Under the pieces are notes generated by a model. It ran no database searches. It was not told the origin of the DNA and worked only from the letters and a program-made list of their open reading frames with translations. Positions 1 to 39,599 of a DNA stretch of 64,000 nt are shown in pieces. Positions within the stretch are counted from its first letter, which is position 1, and every line of letters starts with the position of its first letter. Where the stretch lies: positions 162,926,542 to 162,990,541 of the forward strand of contig NC_133392.1 in NCBI RefSeq assembly GCF_047511655.1. Reading direction: 5' to 3'. This DNA is from Castor canadensis. Its lineage: Eukaryota; Chordata; Mammalia; Rodentia; Castoridae. Both the position numbers and the translations under genes were made by a program.

Positions 1-25
1 GCTGGCACCACCCAACTCTTGCTCA

Positions 26-26834
<26,809 letters not shown>

Positions 26835-27560
26835 GGCGCAGCCGAGGACGGCGGAAGGCGGCCGAGACAGAGCGCGGGCCGTGCCGCGCGGGGGACCGGA
26901 CTGGACAGGACGGGACGCAGCTCCTGGTAGGCGGTGGGAGCGCGGGCAGCGCGGGGGCGGGGCGGGGGCGGGACCTGGCCAGCACCGCCCCCTCCCCCAC
27001 GGAGGCCCCGCCCTCCCCGCTCCCAGTGACCGCGCCGGCCGCGAACAAAGCGCCCGGATAACGGCGCCGGGCGGAGGCCGGGAGACTGGGACTGGGGCGG
27101 GGGCGCCGGGCCGAGTAGGTGGTGGACCAGCCGTGGGGGAGGGGGCAGGCGAGGCGAGCCCGGGCGCTCCTGCCGCGGCTACCCCTGCGGACGCCCCTCC
27201 CCCGTCCGTGCGGACGTTCCCCCTCCTCCCCCCGCAGGAAATGCGGCTGAAATCGGGTTAATGCATAATCTAGAGGCGACGTGATGGGACTTCCAAGGGA
27301 CTCTCAGCGGCGCGGGAGCCGGGAGTGGCAGGGTGCTCTAGACGCAGGAGAGACCTCCCGAGCCCGGACCCGCCGCGGCCCTCGGACCCGCAGGCCGCCT
27401 CCTCCCCAAGCCTAACAGCGTCGCCCCCTTGTGCTGGGAAGACGAACTGCGCTCGCCGCTGCGGACTCCAGCCGGTCTGGTAGCGGAGGTGGCCCCGGCC
27501 GAACGCGCCCCCAGCCGGCTGGTCAGTGAGCTCGCTGACTGATCGATACTGCGCGCAGAC

Positions 27561-29620
27561 CCACTTACCTCCCGCCCACCTCTGACCCTACTGCACCGCC
27601 GCTCGGCCGGGTGAGGCAGCAGGGCGCCCACTGCAGTCCTGAGCTTGTGGTTTTTGGTTCCGCTGCAGAGCCAGCCACACCACCTCTCTCCCCTCTCTCC
27701 CACCCCCCTGCTCAGAACTAGAGCCTCTCGGGTTGGCCTGACGAGGTACGCGGGTATACTGAAGCCCAAAGGGTAAAAGCTCCGCGCCTAGATGGAGGGA
27801 TAGGGAGAGTCTCCCCTCTGAATTCTCAGGATTAGGTCTGTGGTGCACCAGCCTCAGACCTCTGAGCTGGAAGGCTGAATAAAGGGGAGGCATCAGAAGC
27901 TCATCCAGGGAAGGTCACTAATGGGAGAGGGAGGGCAAAAGAAGGAAGTTAAGATGGTTGATATACTTTCTACACAAGAATGAATATAGAATTTTTAAAT
28001 CTATTGAAATCACCATAAGAAGGGGATTAAGATAGGAGAAAACTAGAGGGATGAACGAATTCAGGTTATAATACATATATTCGTGGGAATGTCACAATGA
28101 AACTCCCTAAACAAAAAAAATAAAATAAAAATGAAACTCCCTGTATAGCTATCTTAAACAAAAATGTCTTTTTTCAAAAATGGAGAGCAGGAAGGTATAA
28201 GGTCCTGTCTTGGGGGAGGCATTGATACCAGTGGGAGGGGGAAGATATAAGGAAAGGGTGTAGGAGGGTGAATATGGTGGAAATACTGTATATTCATGTA
28301 TGTAAAGAGAAAAATGAGACCTGTTGAAACTATTCCAGGAATGGGGTGAGGGGGATAAAGAAGAATGATGGAGGGGGTGAACTATGATATATTTTAAGAA
28401 CTTTTGTAAATGTCACAAAGTACCCCCAGTACAACAACAATATGATAATTTAAAAAAAAAAAAAACTTGCCCAGAAAAGGACTCTCCCCACCCTGCCCCT
28501 AGTGGGGCTTTAGGGAAGGAGGTGACATCAAGAATCTGTGCTCACACTTGCTACTCCATGACAGGGGCAAGGGTGGGACCCAGGAAGGAAGGCTGGAGCC
28601 CTGCTGTGCTCACATCTACACAGTGGGCACCACTAATCAGACCTGGGAATCATGAGTCCAGATATGCACTGCATACACCAGAAACAGAGCTTACAGGCCT
28701 CTAACCAAATCTTCCTAAGGAGTGTGAAGGCTGAGGTCTAAATGCCTGCCCCCCCACCTACAGGGTGGTGGTCTCAGGATCACAGAGCAGCATATCCTGC
28801 CTATCTTACCTATGTCCTATGCTGTCTCAGCCTGGCTCTTGTGAGACTCACTGGGTAAGTTGAAACAGAAAAAGACAGAGAAGGAAGCATCCAGTCTTAA
28901 AAAGGTGAAGCTTGTTCGTAATTAGGTGCCTCCTGTCTGGAACATGTTCTCCTTTGTAGACAGGATGAGCCTCTATTTCCTGGTGCCCCCTTACCTGCTG
29001 GCCATGGTTCCTCTATTAGGCAGAGCCCCAAAGCGGGTTTTCTTGCTGGCCACCAATTCTCTGTCCGCAGAGAGTGATAGTGATGTGAGTGCTCAGCTCC
29101 TTTCCCCACCCCTCCTTGGACCAGTGCTGGAGAGACAGAACAGGCTGATAGGTCGCAGCCCCTGGTGGTGTGCAAGAGTCACCCTTACAATGCACCCAGA
29201 AGAAAAGGAACCCACCCTCACTGCTTCCTGGGGCTCGGAGGATGGGCTGGTCCCATTGGTCTGTAGGACCTGAATTGGCCTGTCCCTCCTTATGTATACT
29301 GACCTACATGTGGGGATGGGGGCTGCCTATGACTACACCTGGCTAGGAGGGTTCCCAGCAAATGTGTCTTTTTCTTTCCCTAGAACTGAATTCCCCAAAG
29401 GGTGTGGGAGCAGGAGAGTTACTATGTGGACCCTACTAGGCTCTAACTGGGAAGCCTTTGTCTCTTTGTCAACCCAGGCCTGGTCACTAGGATGGACTGT
29501 AATTCTCTTACCTGGTCTCCTTTCCTGGCCTTGTCAGCAGGGATGCAGAGGGGAAGACAGACTGATGGGTGTTTCTGGGTGAGGTTAGGGTAGACAGAAG
29601 GCAGAGTTTCTCTTTGTACT
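27561..29620. other. AGRN-ISG15 intergenic spacer
   Basis: No gene recognised. 27,900-28,460 is AT-rich LINE-like sequence (separate entry); 28,460-29,620 is unique-looking DNA without conserved reading frame. Confidence 0.6.
27925..28460 (+). repeat. LINE-1 3'-end-like fragments
   Basis: AT-rich DNA with two copies of a motif like gaatgtcacaatgaaactcc / aaatgtcacaaagtaccccc, each followed by an A-rich run, as at the 3' ends of rodent L1 elements. The family assignment is from memory of the style of such tails. Confidence 0.45.
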
Positions 29621-29624
29621 ATGT

Positions 29625-29630
29625 TTTATT
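29625..29630 (-). terminator. ISG15 poly(A) signal
   Basis: AATAAA on the minus strand (tttatt on plus), about 55 bases downstream of the ISG15 stop codon, giving a very short 3' UTR. Confidence 0.85.
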
Positions 29631-29682
29631 ACAGACAATGGATCTCCATGGGGGCTCTCAGCACAGCCCTCCAGGCCCTGCC

Positions 29683-30640
<958 letters not shown>

Positions 30641-30734
30641 GGCTTCGAGCTCTAGCACTAGGTCCTCTGCAGGCACTGACAAATTTACTGCAGTTCAGCT
30701 CCCAGCTGCTGTCACAGCCCATGGTTGGGCTCAG

Positions 30735-30746
30735 CCCTTTTAAGAG
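30735..30746 (-). promoter_or_regulatory. TATA-like box of ISG15
   Basis: Minus strand ctcttaaaaggg, about 65 bases downstream of the ISRE and roughly 95 bases upstream of the ATG; places the transcription start near 30,705-30,715. A GC box (ggggcgg, plus strand near 30,766) lies between it and the ISRE. Confidence 0.6.
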
Positions 30747-30807
30747 TGTGAGCTGTCCACGTCAAGGGGCGGAGTTTCCAGCTGCCTGCACAGTGGCGAG
30801 CTGCCTT

Positions 30808-30828
30808 CTGTTTCAGTTTCCTTTTCCC
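30808..30828 (-). promoter_or_regulatory. Interferon-stimulated response element (ISRE)
   Basis: Minus strand ggaaaaggaaactgaaacag contains GGAAACTGAAAC, a full match to the ISRE consensus (GAAANNGAAA, bound by ISGF3 and IRFs), preceded by an additional GGAAAA half. This is the expected interferon control site of ISG15. Confidence 0.9.
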
Positions 30829-31344
30829 AAGGCATGCCCCAAGAGAGTGGAAGAAACAAAACAGACTAACAGATGATAAGGAAATGAGGAAGAGGGGTGC
30901 CTAGGCTCTCAAGGTAATGTCAGGGTCACAACCACCACCACTCTCCCAAAACCGCAATCAGGACTGTGCATTCAGAAACCCCCTAAATATCCAGCTCTTT
31001 GGGTGTTTTACAAGGCACACAAATGTCATACTGAGGTGAACTAATGATTGAAAGTTTCACTTTCCATTTATCAGTTTGCAAATTAGTAAATTAGTTAACT
31101 TAGAAAATGTCAACATGATTAATTCAGAAACAGCATAAAACTGCCTAAAGACAATCCCCACTGCTTTAAGACAATACTTGTTCACATTAAGCTTTTTGAC
31201 TTGTTTGTTTTGTTTTTGTTTTTTTCTGACTGGTTGTAGGAAGTACACTATAACTTGGAACACTTTATTTATTGTGATCTTATTACCTATGAAGTTAAAG
31301 AGACATTGATTAAGGCAGATTGTTTTTGTCTTGTTTTGTTTCAC

Positions 31345-31530
31345 TTGAATTCAGTTGAATTCAGGCTGGCCTTGAATTCAAGATCCTCCTGCTTTAGGCT
31401 CCTGAGTGCTGGAATTACAGATGTGTACCACCATGCCAAGCTCAGATTTTTTTTTGGTGGTACTGGGGTTTAAACTCAGGACCTTGCACTTGCCAGGAAG
31501 GCACTCTATGCTTGAGCCACACCCCAAGCC
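31345..31530 (-). repeat. B1-like plus ID-like SINE units, antisense
   Basis: 31,360-31,443 is a reversed 7SL/B1-like unit (tgctggaattacagatgtgt, accaccatgcc); 31,447-31,530 is a reversed ID-like unit (ggtggtactggggtttaaac). A further degraded unit follows to about 31,700. Confidence 0.75.
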
Positions 31531-31789
31531 CTTTTTGCTTTACTTACTTTTCAGGTAGGATCTCATGTTTTTCCGGGGGCTGGCCCTGGAGTATGATTCT
31601 CCTACTTAAGCCTCCCTCATAGCTTGGATCACAGGTACACACCTGTGCTTTTTTGTTAAAATAGGGTCTTGCTAACTTTTTGCTCTGGCTGACCTCAAAC
31701 CTTTATTTTTAATGAGAGAGATGTATCTTTTATCCTACAAAAATAAACTCATGGATACTATCAAGAAAGTGAAAAGAGACTGGAAGCTT

Positions 31790-31843
31790 GGCTGTAGCCC
31801 TGAGTTAAAACTCCAGTCCCACCAAAAAAAAAAAAAAAAAAGA
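31790..31843 (+). repeat. ID-like SINE 3' part with poly-A
   Basis: ccctgagttaaaactccagt (B-box end) then cccacc and 18 A residues. Confidence 0.6.
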
Positions 31844-31844
31844 A

Positions 31845-31965
31845 AGTGAAAAGACAAACCACACAATGGTAGAAAATATTTTGAAATGATATATCTAATA
31901 AGGGCCTACTACCCAAAATATATAAAGAACTCTTACAACTCAACAACAGAAAGGCAACTCAATTT
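31845..31965 (+). repeat. LINE-1 ORF2 fragment
   Basis: Contains aaaatatataaagaactctt and acaactcaacaacagaaagg, a widely conserved stretch near the end of mammalian L1 ORF2. Confidence 0.6.
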
Positions 31966-31967
31966 GA

Positions 31968-32055
31968 AAAATGGGCTGGAGATATAACTCAGTGGTAGAG
32001 CCAAGCTCAAGGTCCTGGATTTGATCCCTCCCAGCACAAAAACAAACAAACAAAA
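31968..32055 (+). repeat. ID-like SINE
   Basis: gggctggagatataactcag, gtggtagagcc, then gatttgatccctcccagcac and an A/C-rich tail; tRNA-derived A and B boxes are recognisable. Confidence 0.8.
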
Positions 32056-32103
32056 ACCACCTCTTTGCTAGTGACTGTTGTAATAGTGGTACTCTTTGTG
32101 GGG

Positions 32104-32518
32104 ACTATTGTAATTTACTATGTCCATAAATACTCTGAGACTTAGGATCCCAGAAGTCTGAAAGTAAACAGAAAGAAATGTACCATCCAGGGATTAAATA
32201 AAAGAAAGAAATAACAGCCATTTTAATAATCTCAACAAGGTAGGAAATCTTGAGGCAAAGCATTGCTAAAGGTGCAGAAGGTCACGTAGCAGTAAAAGGT
32301 TGCTTTCACTGGTATAATCATGACCCATTTGGGGCTGGGGTGCAGGCTCAGTAATAGAGGGCTTGCCTAGCATGTATAAAGCTCTGGGTTCCATCCCCAG
32401 CACCACAAAACAAAGGAAAAAACCTAAATTTATATGCACTTGGTAACATGCCACATACTACATATATTCTAGTCACAAACCTTAATATTGTATTTATGGA
32501 CATAGTAAATTACAATAG
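32104..32518. repeat. Inverted repeat with 29-base perfect arms
   Basis: Bases 32,105-32,133 are the exact reverse complement of 32,490-32,518. A weaker match continues outward (ctagcaaagagg around 32,063 against ctagcagagagg near 32,522) after a gap of about 33 bases in the right arm. The arms enclose about 356 bases, including an ID-like SINE at 32,325-32,415. No transposase and no obvious target duplication were seen. Confidence 0.8.
32325..32415 (+). repeat. ID-like SINE
   Basis: ggggctggggtgcaggctca, gcttgcctagcatgt, ctgggttccatccccagcac, A-rich tail; lies inside the inverted repeat. Confidence 0.85.
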
Positions 32519-32586
32519 CTTCTAGCAGAGAGGCCTTTGATTAATCTTTGGTCTCATCTACAAACCACCTTAAACTTCCTTAAACC

Positions 32587-32990
32587 TTTTTTTAAAAATC
32601 AGTTTATATTTAATAACTGACAGTAACTCAAAATATTAAAAAGAAAAGTCAAACTTGCTTCCTGTAAGGGAGTGGAAGGTGGTGATTGGTCCCCTGGGGG
32701 GGTCAAGCCTGGGTTCTCAGTGATGGGGCTGGTGGCTGTCCCTCCTACATGAAAGGGGAGAGGGGAAGAAGGGAGGTTCAGAATACGGGGCCTCTGCTGC
32801 TGGGTCATGTGCACACTGAAGGGCTTGTTGACCGTGATGCAGTACCTTGAGTATTTGTCATCAGGGGACAACCCGGCCAGGTGGGCTGAGCAGGTCTGCT
32901 GTCCCATGGGGTCGAACTTCTTCAGTGTGTAGATCCAATCTCCCTCCTTGTTGAGGTAACACTAGAAGGCTGGCAGCAAGCTCCAGTTTC
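32587..32990 (-). pseudogene. NOP10 processed pseudogene
   Basis: Minus strand matches the whole 64-codon NOP10 reading frame (H/ACA snoRNP protein): YTLKKFDPMGQQTCSAH and LSPDDKYSRY are nearly intact, then MTQQQRP. It is intronless and ends in a tract that looks like a retroposed 3' UTR, with an ATTAAA signal (32,609-32,614) and a short A run (32,587-32,593). Breaks: the initiator codon position (32,971-32,973) reads CCA, codon 4 (Gln in NOP10) is TAG, several substitutions, and one extra base near the end (196 bases to the stop at 32,778 instead of 195). A retrocopy that cannot make NOP10. Confidence 0.85.
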
Positions 32991-33068
32991 CTCTGCAGCA
33001 GCGTCTACCCAGCAGCCTCATGTGCTCATCTCCTTTAACCCTTTAAAAAGCATCTATAATGTTTCATA

Positions 33069-33165
33069 GACTTTTTTTTTTTTTTTTGGTGGTACTGGGG
33101 ATAGAACTCAGGGCCTCACACATTCTGGGCAAGCACTTTGTCACTAAACTGTTTCTAAGGCCTGT
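33069..33165 (-). repeat. ID-like SINE, antisense
   Basis: Poly-T, ggtggtactggggatagaac, tcagggcctcacacatt and the tail part; sits just upstream of the NOP10 retrocopy. Confidence 0.85.
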
Positions 33166-33400
33166 CACTATGTAGCAATAACAAAACCTTCCCCAGAACA
33201 GTCCTCACATCCCCACATCTGCCCCATCTGGGCCACCTCTGCCTCTCACCTGGGCTTTTGTGGATACAATCCAGTGGTCCTGTCCCATCCTGCCCCACAA
33301 TCTGTTCTTGATCCAATAGCCAGAGTGATACACATAAAACTTTCCCTCCTGGAAGGCAGCTATGCCACCAACACTCCACTAAAACTTTCCCTCCTGTAGT
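33165..33400 (-). repeat. Ancient interspersed repeat fragment
   Basis: Minus strand contains tatcactctggctattgg and cccaggtgagaggcagaggt, which resemble a dispersed old mammalian repeat whose usual text has gatcactctggctgctgt and gtccaggtgagagatgatgg. I cannot name the family with certainty. Confidence 0.45.
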
Positions 33401-36143
33401 CTCTACAGCCCTCAGAGAGATGAGCTAGGGATGGCTACATCATGGGTTCTGCCTCTCAGCTCCTACTTCTCCTTTGGTCCCCACTCCTGCCCCATTCCTA
33501 GGCACTTGGCTCCAGCACACCAGCCTGTGCTTAACACACAGGCACACTCCTACCAGGCTGTGTACTTCCTTTTCCATCTTCCTGGCATGCTCTGGCACCT
33601 CAAGGATGCTCATCTCCTTCAAGGATTTCCTGAAGTCACTCTTAGACAAGGACTTCACAAGCCACCCCTCCTGTGCTGTGTTTCTCTCTACTTACTACCT
33701 TCTCATGACCATGAAACTTATTGTTAATATTGTGTTTTTCTCCTCCTCTAGAACTCTCCTCATTGCACCTACCCATTAACAATGCAGAGACCCAGTGTGA
33801 ATGAGTGAATAGTCATGCATTAAATGTAAAAATATGTTGAATCTTACATTCTCAAACATTCTGACTTCATAATTTTGATAATATTCTCTCATCTTTTGCC
33901 CGAAATCATCAACCTAAATGCATTGGCTATAAAGTTGAATTTAGAATCTGCAGGCTAATCTGATTTGCCATTCCAAAGTATGAACACATGAATCAGGTTT
34001 TATTTCTGAACTTGAATGCCGTTTGATGGCACACAGCAAGCTGCATTTACCTAATGAGTGACATTGGCACTACCTGGGCTGCCATCACCATAGCCGACAG
34101 GGATGTGCTTTTTCCTCATTGTCTCTCTGCTTATTTCTAGCTGGAGTTTCTAGCCTGTTAAAGGACAATTCTGCCTCTCTAAGGAACTGGTGAGTTTCTC
34201 AGGTGGTTGATCCACTTCAGTGCCTGAGGCCTGGCCTAGAAGCAGACTGACTGTATTCCCTGCACTCCAAGGGGGACTGAGTCTCCCTCATAATGACTGT
34301 ACAGGAATCTGACCTCACCAAGGCATCGGTTTGGAAGCTCGGATGACTTGATTCTTCCATGCAGCATGAGTTTATTAGCTTCCCCACACACTTAGCTCTA
34401 ACATACCAGCCACCCGGCTGTGCTTGGCCCCAGGCACCCTCCTGCCAGGCCCTATACTTCCTGCTACCTTCCAACCTCCTCCCAATACCACAAGCCTCTC
34501 TTCCTTCACCCACTTCAGTGTTCCCGCCTCCTCATTGGGTCAGTCTGTCTCCTGAGACCACTATCCTGGAGGATATCAGATTATTTGATCCCCAGTTACC
34601 TTTGTGTCCTTTGATCACTGCTCAAAGTTCACTTTGATGCCAAGACTGAGACCACATAGTCTACTGGGCAGATGAGCTGAGCTTTCCTCACAAATCCTCA
34701 AACTGCACAGGTATACCATGGCTGCTGAGACCAAGGTACAGAGCTTGCTGTTCACTGTGGCCAGTAGATGATGACCAGGAAAGGTGTCAGCTGAGACCTG
34801 GATGGGATCCCCAGGATGGGACAATTGAGTACTGGCCCCTCCTTTCTATATTTTCTTGAGGAAAAGGCCCACCTGGACTTTCCACCAGGATTCCCCAGAA
34901 ATGCTGAGCAGCTGCCCCGGACTTGTCATGATCTCACAGTCCTGGGTGAGACTGGGTTGGTACATCCCATCCCAGATGCAGCCACCAGTCTTCTTGGGAA
35001 AGCAGGACTCAGTGACAGGCAGAGGGCAAAAAGGAGGCCTCTCCCCACACTACACAGCAGGTTCAGAATCACCTAGCATCTGGTTCTTGCTGAAACAGAT
35101 CCTGCACGTGGTACTCAGAGGAGGCAGATGACGTGTGCAGAGAAGCTCAGAGATAGAAGGCAGACTCAAGTCCAGACTGTTATTTGGGTCTAAGGAAGGC
35201 AGTCATCAGGAACAGGAATGGGGCAGAGCATGGAGCAGGAAACAAGTTCAAATCCACAGGACCTGGAAAGCGAGAAGGAGGAGCCGCACATCTGTTGGGA
35301 GCAGGAAGGGACTGAGCAGGCCCTGAAGTGCGCACCTGGCCCCCCACATGCAGACCCAGGCCAGCTGTATTGGGGGAAGGTGAGACTTGGGCTGTGACCA
35401 GGCCCAGCTCCCTAATGTCCCTTCATTACTACGTGATAGTTCCAGCAGGGCAGCTGCAGTCCTCTGGCTCTCAGATATCCAAAATACCCAAGTCTGGTCA
35501 GGAAGACACAAAACAGAGAAAGCACTGTGGGAAGCACTAGACTCTGGCAGAGGAAAGCAGATGTGAGGAGGTGGCCAGCAGGTTGAATTAGCCTCTCTCT
35601 CTTCCTGGGTCAGATTCTCTAGGCACAAAGAGGGAGTTGGCCAGGACACAACACTAATGGCTGAAATGGAAGGATTTGAGGTTCAAGTCACCTCCCTGAG
35701 CCATACCCACACACTGTCTCTTTTCCCTGGTAGGAACTGAAGCTGGGGCTAAAGGGGAAGAAGGGTAAAGGCCTCCCCTGCTCCATAGAAGGGAAGAGGC
35801 CACAGTCTCTAGTGTTGACAAGAATTTTTCCAGACTTGGAAATCAGGAACAGGAGACTTCCTGTCTCTGAATAGCAGCTTGCGGTGCCTCTGATGTTACT
35901 CTATGTGCCATTGAGAGGCCCTGGCTCTGACAGTACAATTCAGGCTGGTGAAGACGTCTGTGGGAGCAGATGACAGGATTATGACCTGTGGAAGTGATGG
36001 TCTCATTGCTCCTTGAGCTATCCACAGTCTCGTTCCCACATCCTTGTCCCCTCAGTGCCTGTAAAGACTTTGTTCCTTGAGACACTTCTCTTTCCTAGTC
36101 TGAGCTTAGTGGACTTGTCCCCCAAGTACAAAAACCTTGCTTT

Positions 36144-36222
36144 AGGGGTTGGGGATTTAGCTCAGTGGAAGAGCACTTGCCCTGAGTTCGGTCCCCAGCA
36201 CCGAAAAAAAAAAAAAAAAACC
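36144..36222 (+). repeat. ID element, well preserved
   Basis: ggggttggggatttagctca, gtggaagagcacttgcc, gagttcggtccccagcacc and 17 A residues: the classic rodent ID consensus with short internal loss. Strong support for a rodent genome. Confidence 0.9.
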
Positions 36223-37621
36223 TTGCTTTGACCTTGAAAAATCATATTTTGTCATCTGCTAGGTGCTGCCATCATCCGGAGTTTGGGAAAAGATGGTGTC
36301 TTTGGCTGGATGTTGGGGCAATGACATGCATACAGAATGCACACTAAACACAACAGTGTTTTTATTCCACTGCTGAGGACAAATGATACGGAAGATAGGC
36401 AGCTACAGAAGCTGTGAGCTACCAGGAAGTGCAAGCAGAAAGGGGAAGGGGCTGAGAAGTTCTGAAGTGGCAGGGGAGGAGATGCCCAGACTGCTGTGAA
36501 GGGAAGACCTCGGGCAGAGAACCAGCAAAGGTACAGGTGGTGCTGTGAGTATGGTGGCCTTGACGCACAGGATCAGTCCAAGGGACATTCTGGTGATGTG
36601 GACAAAACTTCTGGAAGAGTGTCTATGAACTCTGGGGCAGGCTGCCAACTGGTGTGAGTTCAGGGGATGGGTGGACATCCCCATGGCTTCCCCTGGGAGG
36701 CAGTGCCTTCAGTGACAGCAAAAAGGCAGGTGGGGGCAAATGGAGTCTATTTTCCTATAATGAACAGTGTAATGGGAACAACCCACAGAGAGAGAAACTG
36801 ATGACACAGGAGAGAGGAGAGAATGTGCAGAAAGTAGTGGCAGGAGGAGCACCCAGGCGTGTGGAGTGGGTGCTGTGCAGGGGCCTGACAGTGCTGACCT
36901 CACACCTCCCATGTCCTCTGCTCCACATTGGCTGAGAGCTGGGGAGAGAGGCTGAGGAGAGGGACAGAGGCTTTTACGGGTCAACCAGGAGCAGAGTGAG
37001 GGGTGGCACCTTAGCAGATCAGGGTCACCTGAAGGTCACTGCTGCAGGCATGGGGGAGGAGGCAGTGGTGGCACATGGTGGCTTTCTGGGCATGGCAGCC
37101 ACAGACATCATGATGGAGATTTTGCATTTCCTGCCCTCAAATCTCAAATCTGGACTGTGACCTGCTTAGGCCAATGGAAGGCACTGGAAGTTTCACTGCT
37201 TGAGTTTCAGAGCTCAAGTCTCAAGAGACATGGTGCCTCCACTTCACCCTCCTGGAATGTTGGCTGGGTCTAATGAGAAAGGCAGCTAGGTTAGGCAGGA
37301 TTCCAGGCCAGTGGCAGAGAGCCAGGCAACCCAGCAACAGCAGCCCCAAAGTGTCCAGGATGGCGCCACTTTATCCTCACTCCCAGTTTAGTCGACCCTC
37401 GGCCAATGGTAGCTGTGTGAGTGAGGCCCCAAGAAGACACTGGCAGCACCAGAGCCAACTGTGAGAAAGAGGAGCAGTTGGGCCTTGGCTACAAACACAG
37501 TTGGGACTTACATGGGTCATGGTGGACATGTGAAGCAGGAGGGGAGGAAGGCAGAGACATAGCCACAATGGGATGGGGGTGAGGTTGGGGGAGCTAAGTG
37601 CTCTTGTCAAGAAGAGAAAGG

Positions 37622-37912
37622 ATGTTGGGGCTGGATGTGGTGATTCATGCCTGTAATCTCAGCAGAGATTGGAAGGATCACCATTTGAGGCCAGCCAGGG
37701 CAAAAGTTAGTGAGATCCCCTCTGAAACAAACAAGCTGGGCATGGTGGGGCATCCGTACAATCCTAGCTACTTTAGAAGGTGGAGGTCAGGAGAATTGTG
37801 GTCTGAGGCCAGTCTGGGCAAAAAGCACAAGACCCTCTCTGAAAAATAACTAAAGCAAAAAGGCCTTGCAAGTAGTAACTGCCAGGCCCTGAGTTCAAAA
37901 CCCAGTACAGTC
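37622..37912 (+). repeat. Composite SINE (two B1-like units plus ID-like tail)
   Basis: First 7SL-like unit from ggggctggatgtggtgatt with catgcctgtaatctcagca, second from gctgggcatggtggggcatc, then an ID-like end (ggccctgagttcaaaaccc). The same three-part order recurs at 51,725-52,065. Confidence 0.8.
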
Positions 37913-38080
37913 AAGGAAGGGCGGGAGGGAGGAAGGGAGAGAAGGAAGGAAGGAAGAAAGGAAGGAAGGAAGAAAGGAAGGAAGGAAGGAAGGAAGGGGT
38001 GGGAGGGAGGAAGGAGCAGAAGGCTGGGGGGTGGGCAGGGAAGGCAAGGCAAGGGAAGGGAAGGGAAAAGAAGGAAAAGG
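37913..38080. repeat. (GGAA)n-rich purine microsatellite
   Basis: About 165 bases of GGAA/GGGA/AGAA units on plus, directly after the composite SINE tail, from which it probably grew. Confidence 0.95.
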
Positions 38081-39599
38081 GTATTAGGCATAGGGACACA
38101 TTAACCTGAGCTGTGCCAGTACTGCAAGACTCAGGCTGGAGGAGGGTGGAGGGTAGAGGGTGGAATGTGGAGAGTGAAAGGTATGCATGAGACAGGGAGG
38201 TGGTCAGAAATCTCAGGAGCCTGAGGTGAGCTTGGAGGATTGCAGTTGCCAGAAAACACGAAGATCAGCAGAGCGAATGACTGAACAGGGAGGGGCCAGG
38301 TCCTGAAGTCCAAAAGGTTGGAGAATCATCCACATGGATTTTGAAGGTCCCAAGAACTATGGCAGGTATGTCTGGGGAATGACAGGAGCCAGGAGTGGAA
38401 CCTCTGGTAGGAGGTGGGAATGAGGGCATGAAGTTCAAAGCTGGGGTATTCAGGAGAAGGACCCTCTCTGGAAGTGCCAACAAGGAGGGAAAAGGACAGC
38501 TCCCCCTGCCCAGGCAATGGTCCAGGAAAGGTAGAGGAAAGCTTCACCCACAGAGCAGGCTGGGTGAGAGATACTGCCTTTGCCTCAGGTGTAAGAGCTG
38601 CACTGGAGCCTCAGGGTTCACAGCTAGGTGGCCTCTGCCTCTTCAGGTCCTGGGTTTGCCTCCTGCATCCTAGATCCCTCCTGCCCTAGCCTCTGTCACC
38701 ACTCCAGCAAATACCATTGATAGCTCAGTGCCCAGCTCCACTCTTTAGGAGAGAGCCCATGATGGGTCTAGCTAGTCCCTTAACAGCTTTGATCTCAGCT
38801 GCCCTCATCCATGGCAGGATTAGAGGGGACAGACCCTGACAAAGGTGTACATAAGGGGTCTTCTGGTCTCTGATGTTCTGGAGCCTCTGTGCCAGGGTAT
38901 GTGAGGAGCAGGACATGAACACCAGCTCCACTCCAGGTTAGAGGTGTGTGGCGGGGGCAGGGTAGGGCACAGCCAAACTTGGCAGACCCTCCAGGGACAC
39001 TTCAGGATGAGAGGGCACGGAGTGCTGTCAGGTGTGAAGAGATCCCCACACAGCTAGAGCCTTGTGTCTGGCTTGAAATACACCCTCTTTCTCCCATAGG
39101 CTCCCCCACTATATGGATGTTTTACACTACCTCCACCCATAGCCATCAATGGGCCCTGGAGAGGCCCCTGACATCACCAACAATTTGGGGCTTGGTCCAC
39201 TTAGGTCCAGTGGGACAGTGACCTTTGATGACCCCCAAGAAGCAGTTCATCGTATAGAAAGGAAGGCTGTGAAGGCTCAGAGCCTCTGGAATAGCTGGAG
39301 AAAGGAGGGAGTCACCAAAGGGAGGAGCAGAATGGGGAGGGAAGGGTCACTGTCCCCGGATTCTGGGTTCAGTACTGTTCTAGCTATTAATTCTGTGTAA
39401 CCAATGACCCCTAAACACTGCAGTTGACAATTATTGTACTCTGTGGGTCGTATTGGTATAGGGTATGCAGAGTTCTTCTCAGCCACATCTGCGGCCTTGG
39501 CTTGGGAGTCACAGCATGGCCATTTTGGCAGCCTCGGCTGGGATCATATGGAGATGTCTCACTCCTGTCTGGGCTAATCTGGGCTGTCAGCTAGGACCT

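Noticed and set aside
33155-33379. Possible exon with donor cag/gtgaga reading YVYHSGYWIKN
   Set aside because: The text fits an ancient interspersed repeat better than any protein; the donor-like site is part of that repeat consensus.
33335-33400. Direct repeat of aaaactttccctcctg about 45 bases apart
   Set aside because: Small local duplication inside an old repeat; no further structure.
33480-34480. Two similar stretches (around 33,500-33,600 and 34,370-34,470)
   Set aside because: They look like two copies of one ancient dispersed repeat rather than a gene duplication; too diverged to annotate firmly.
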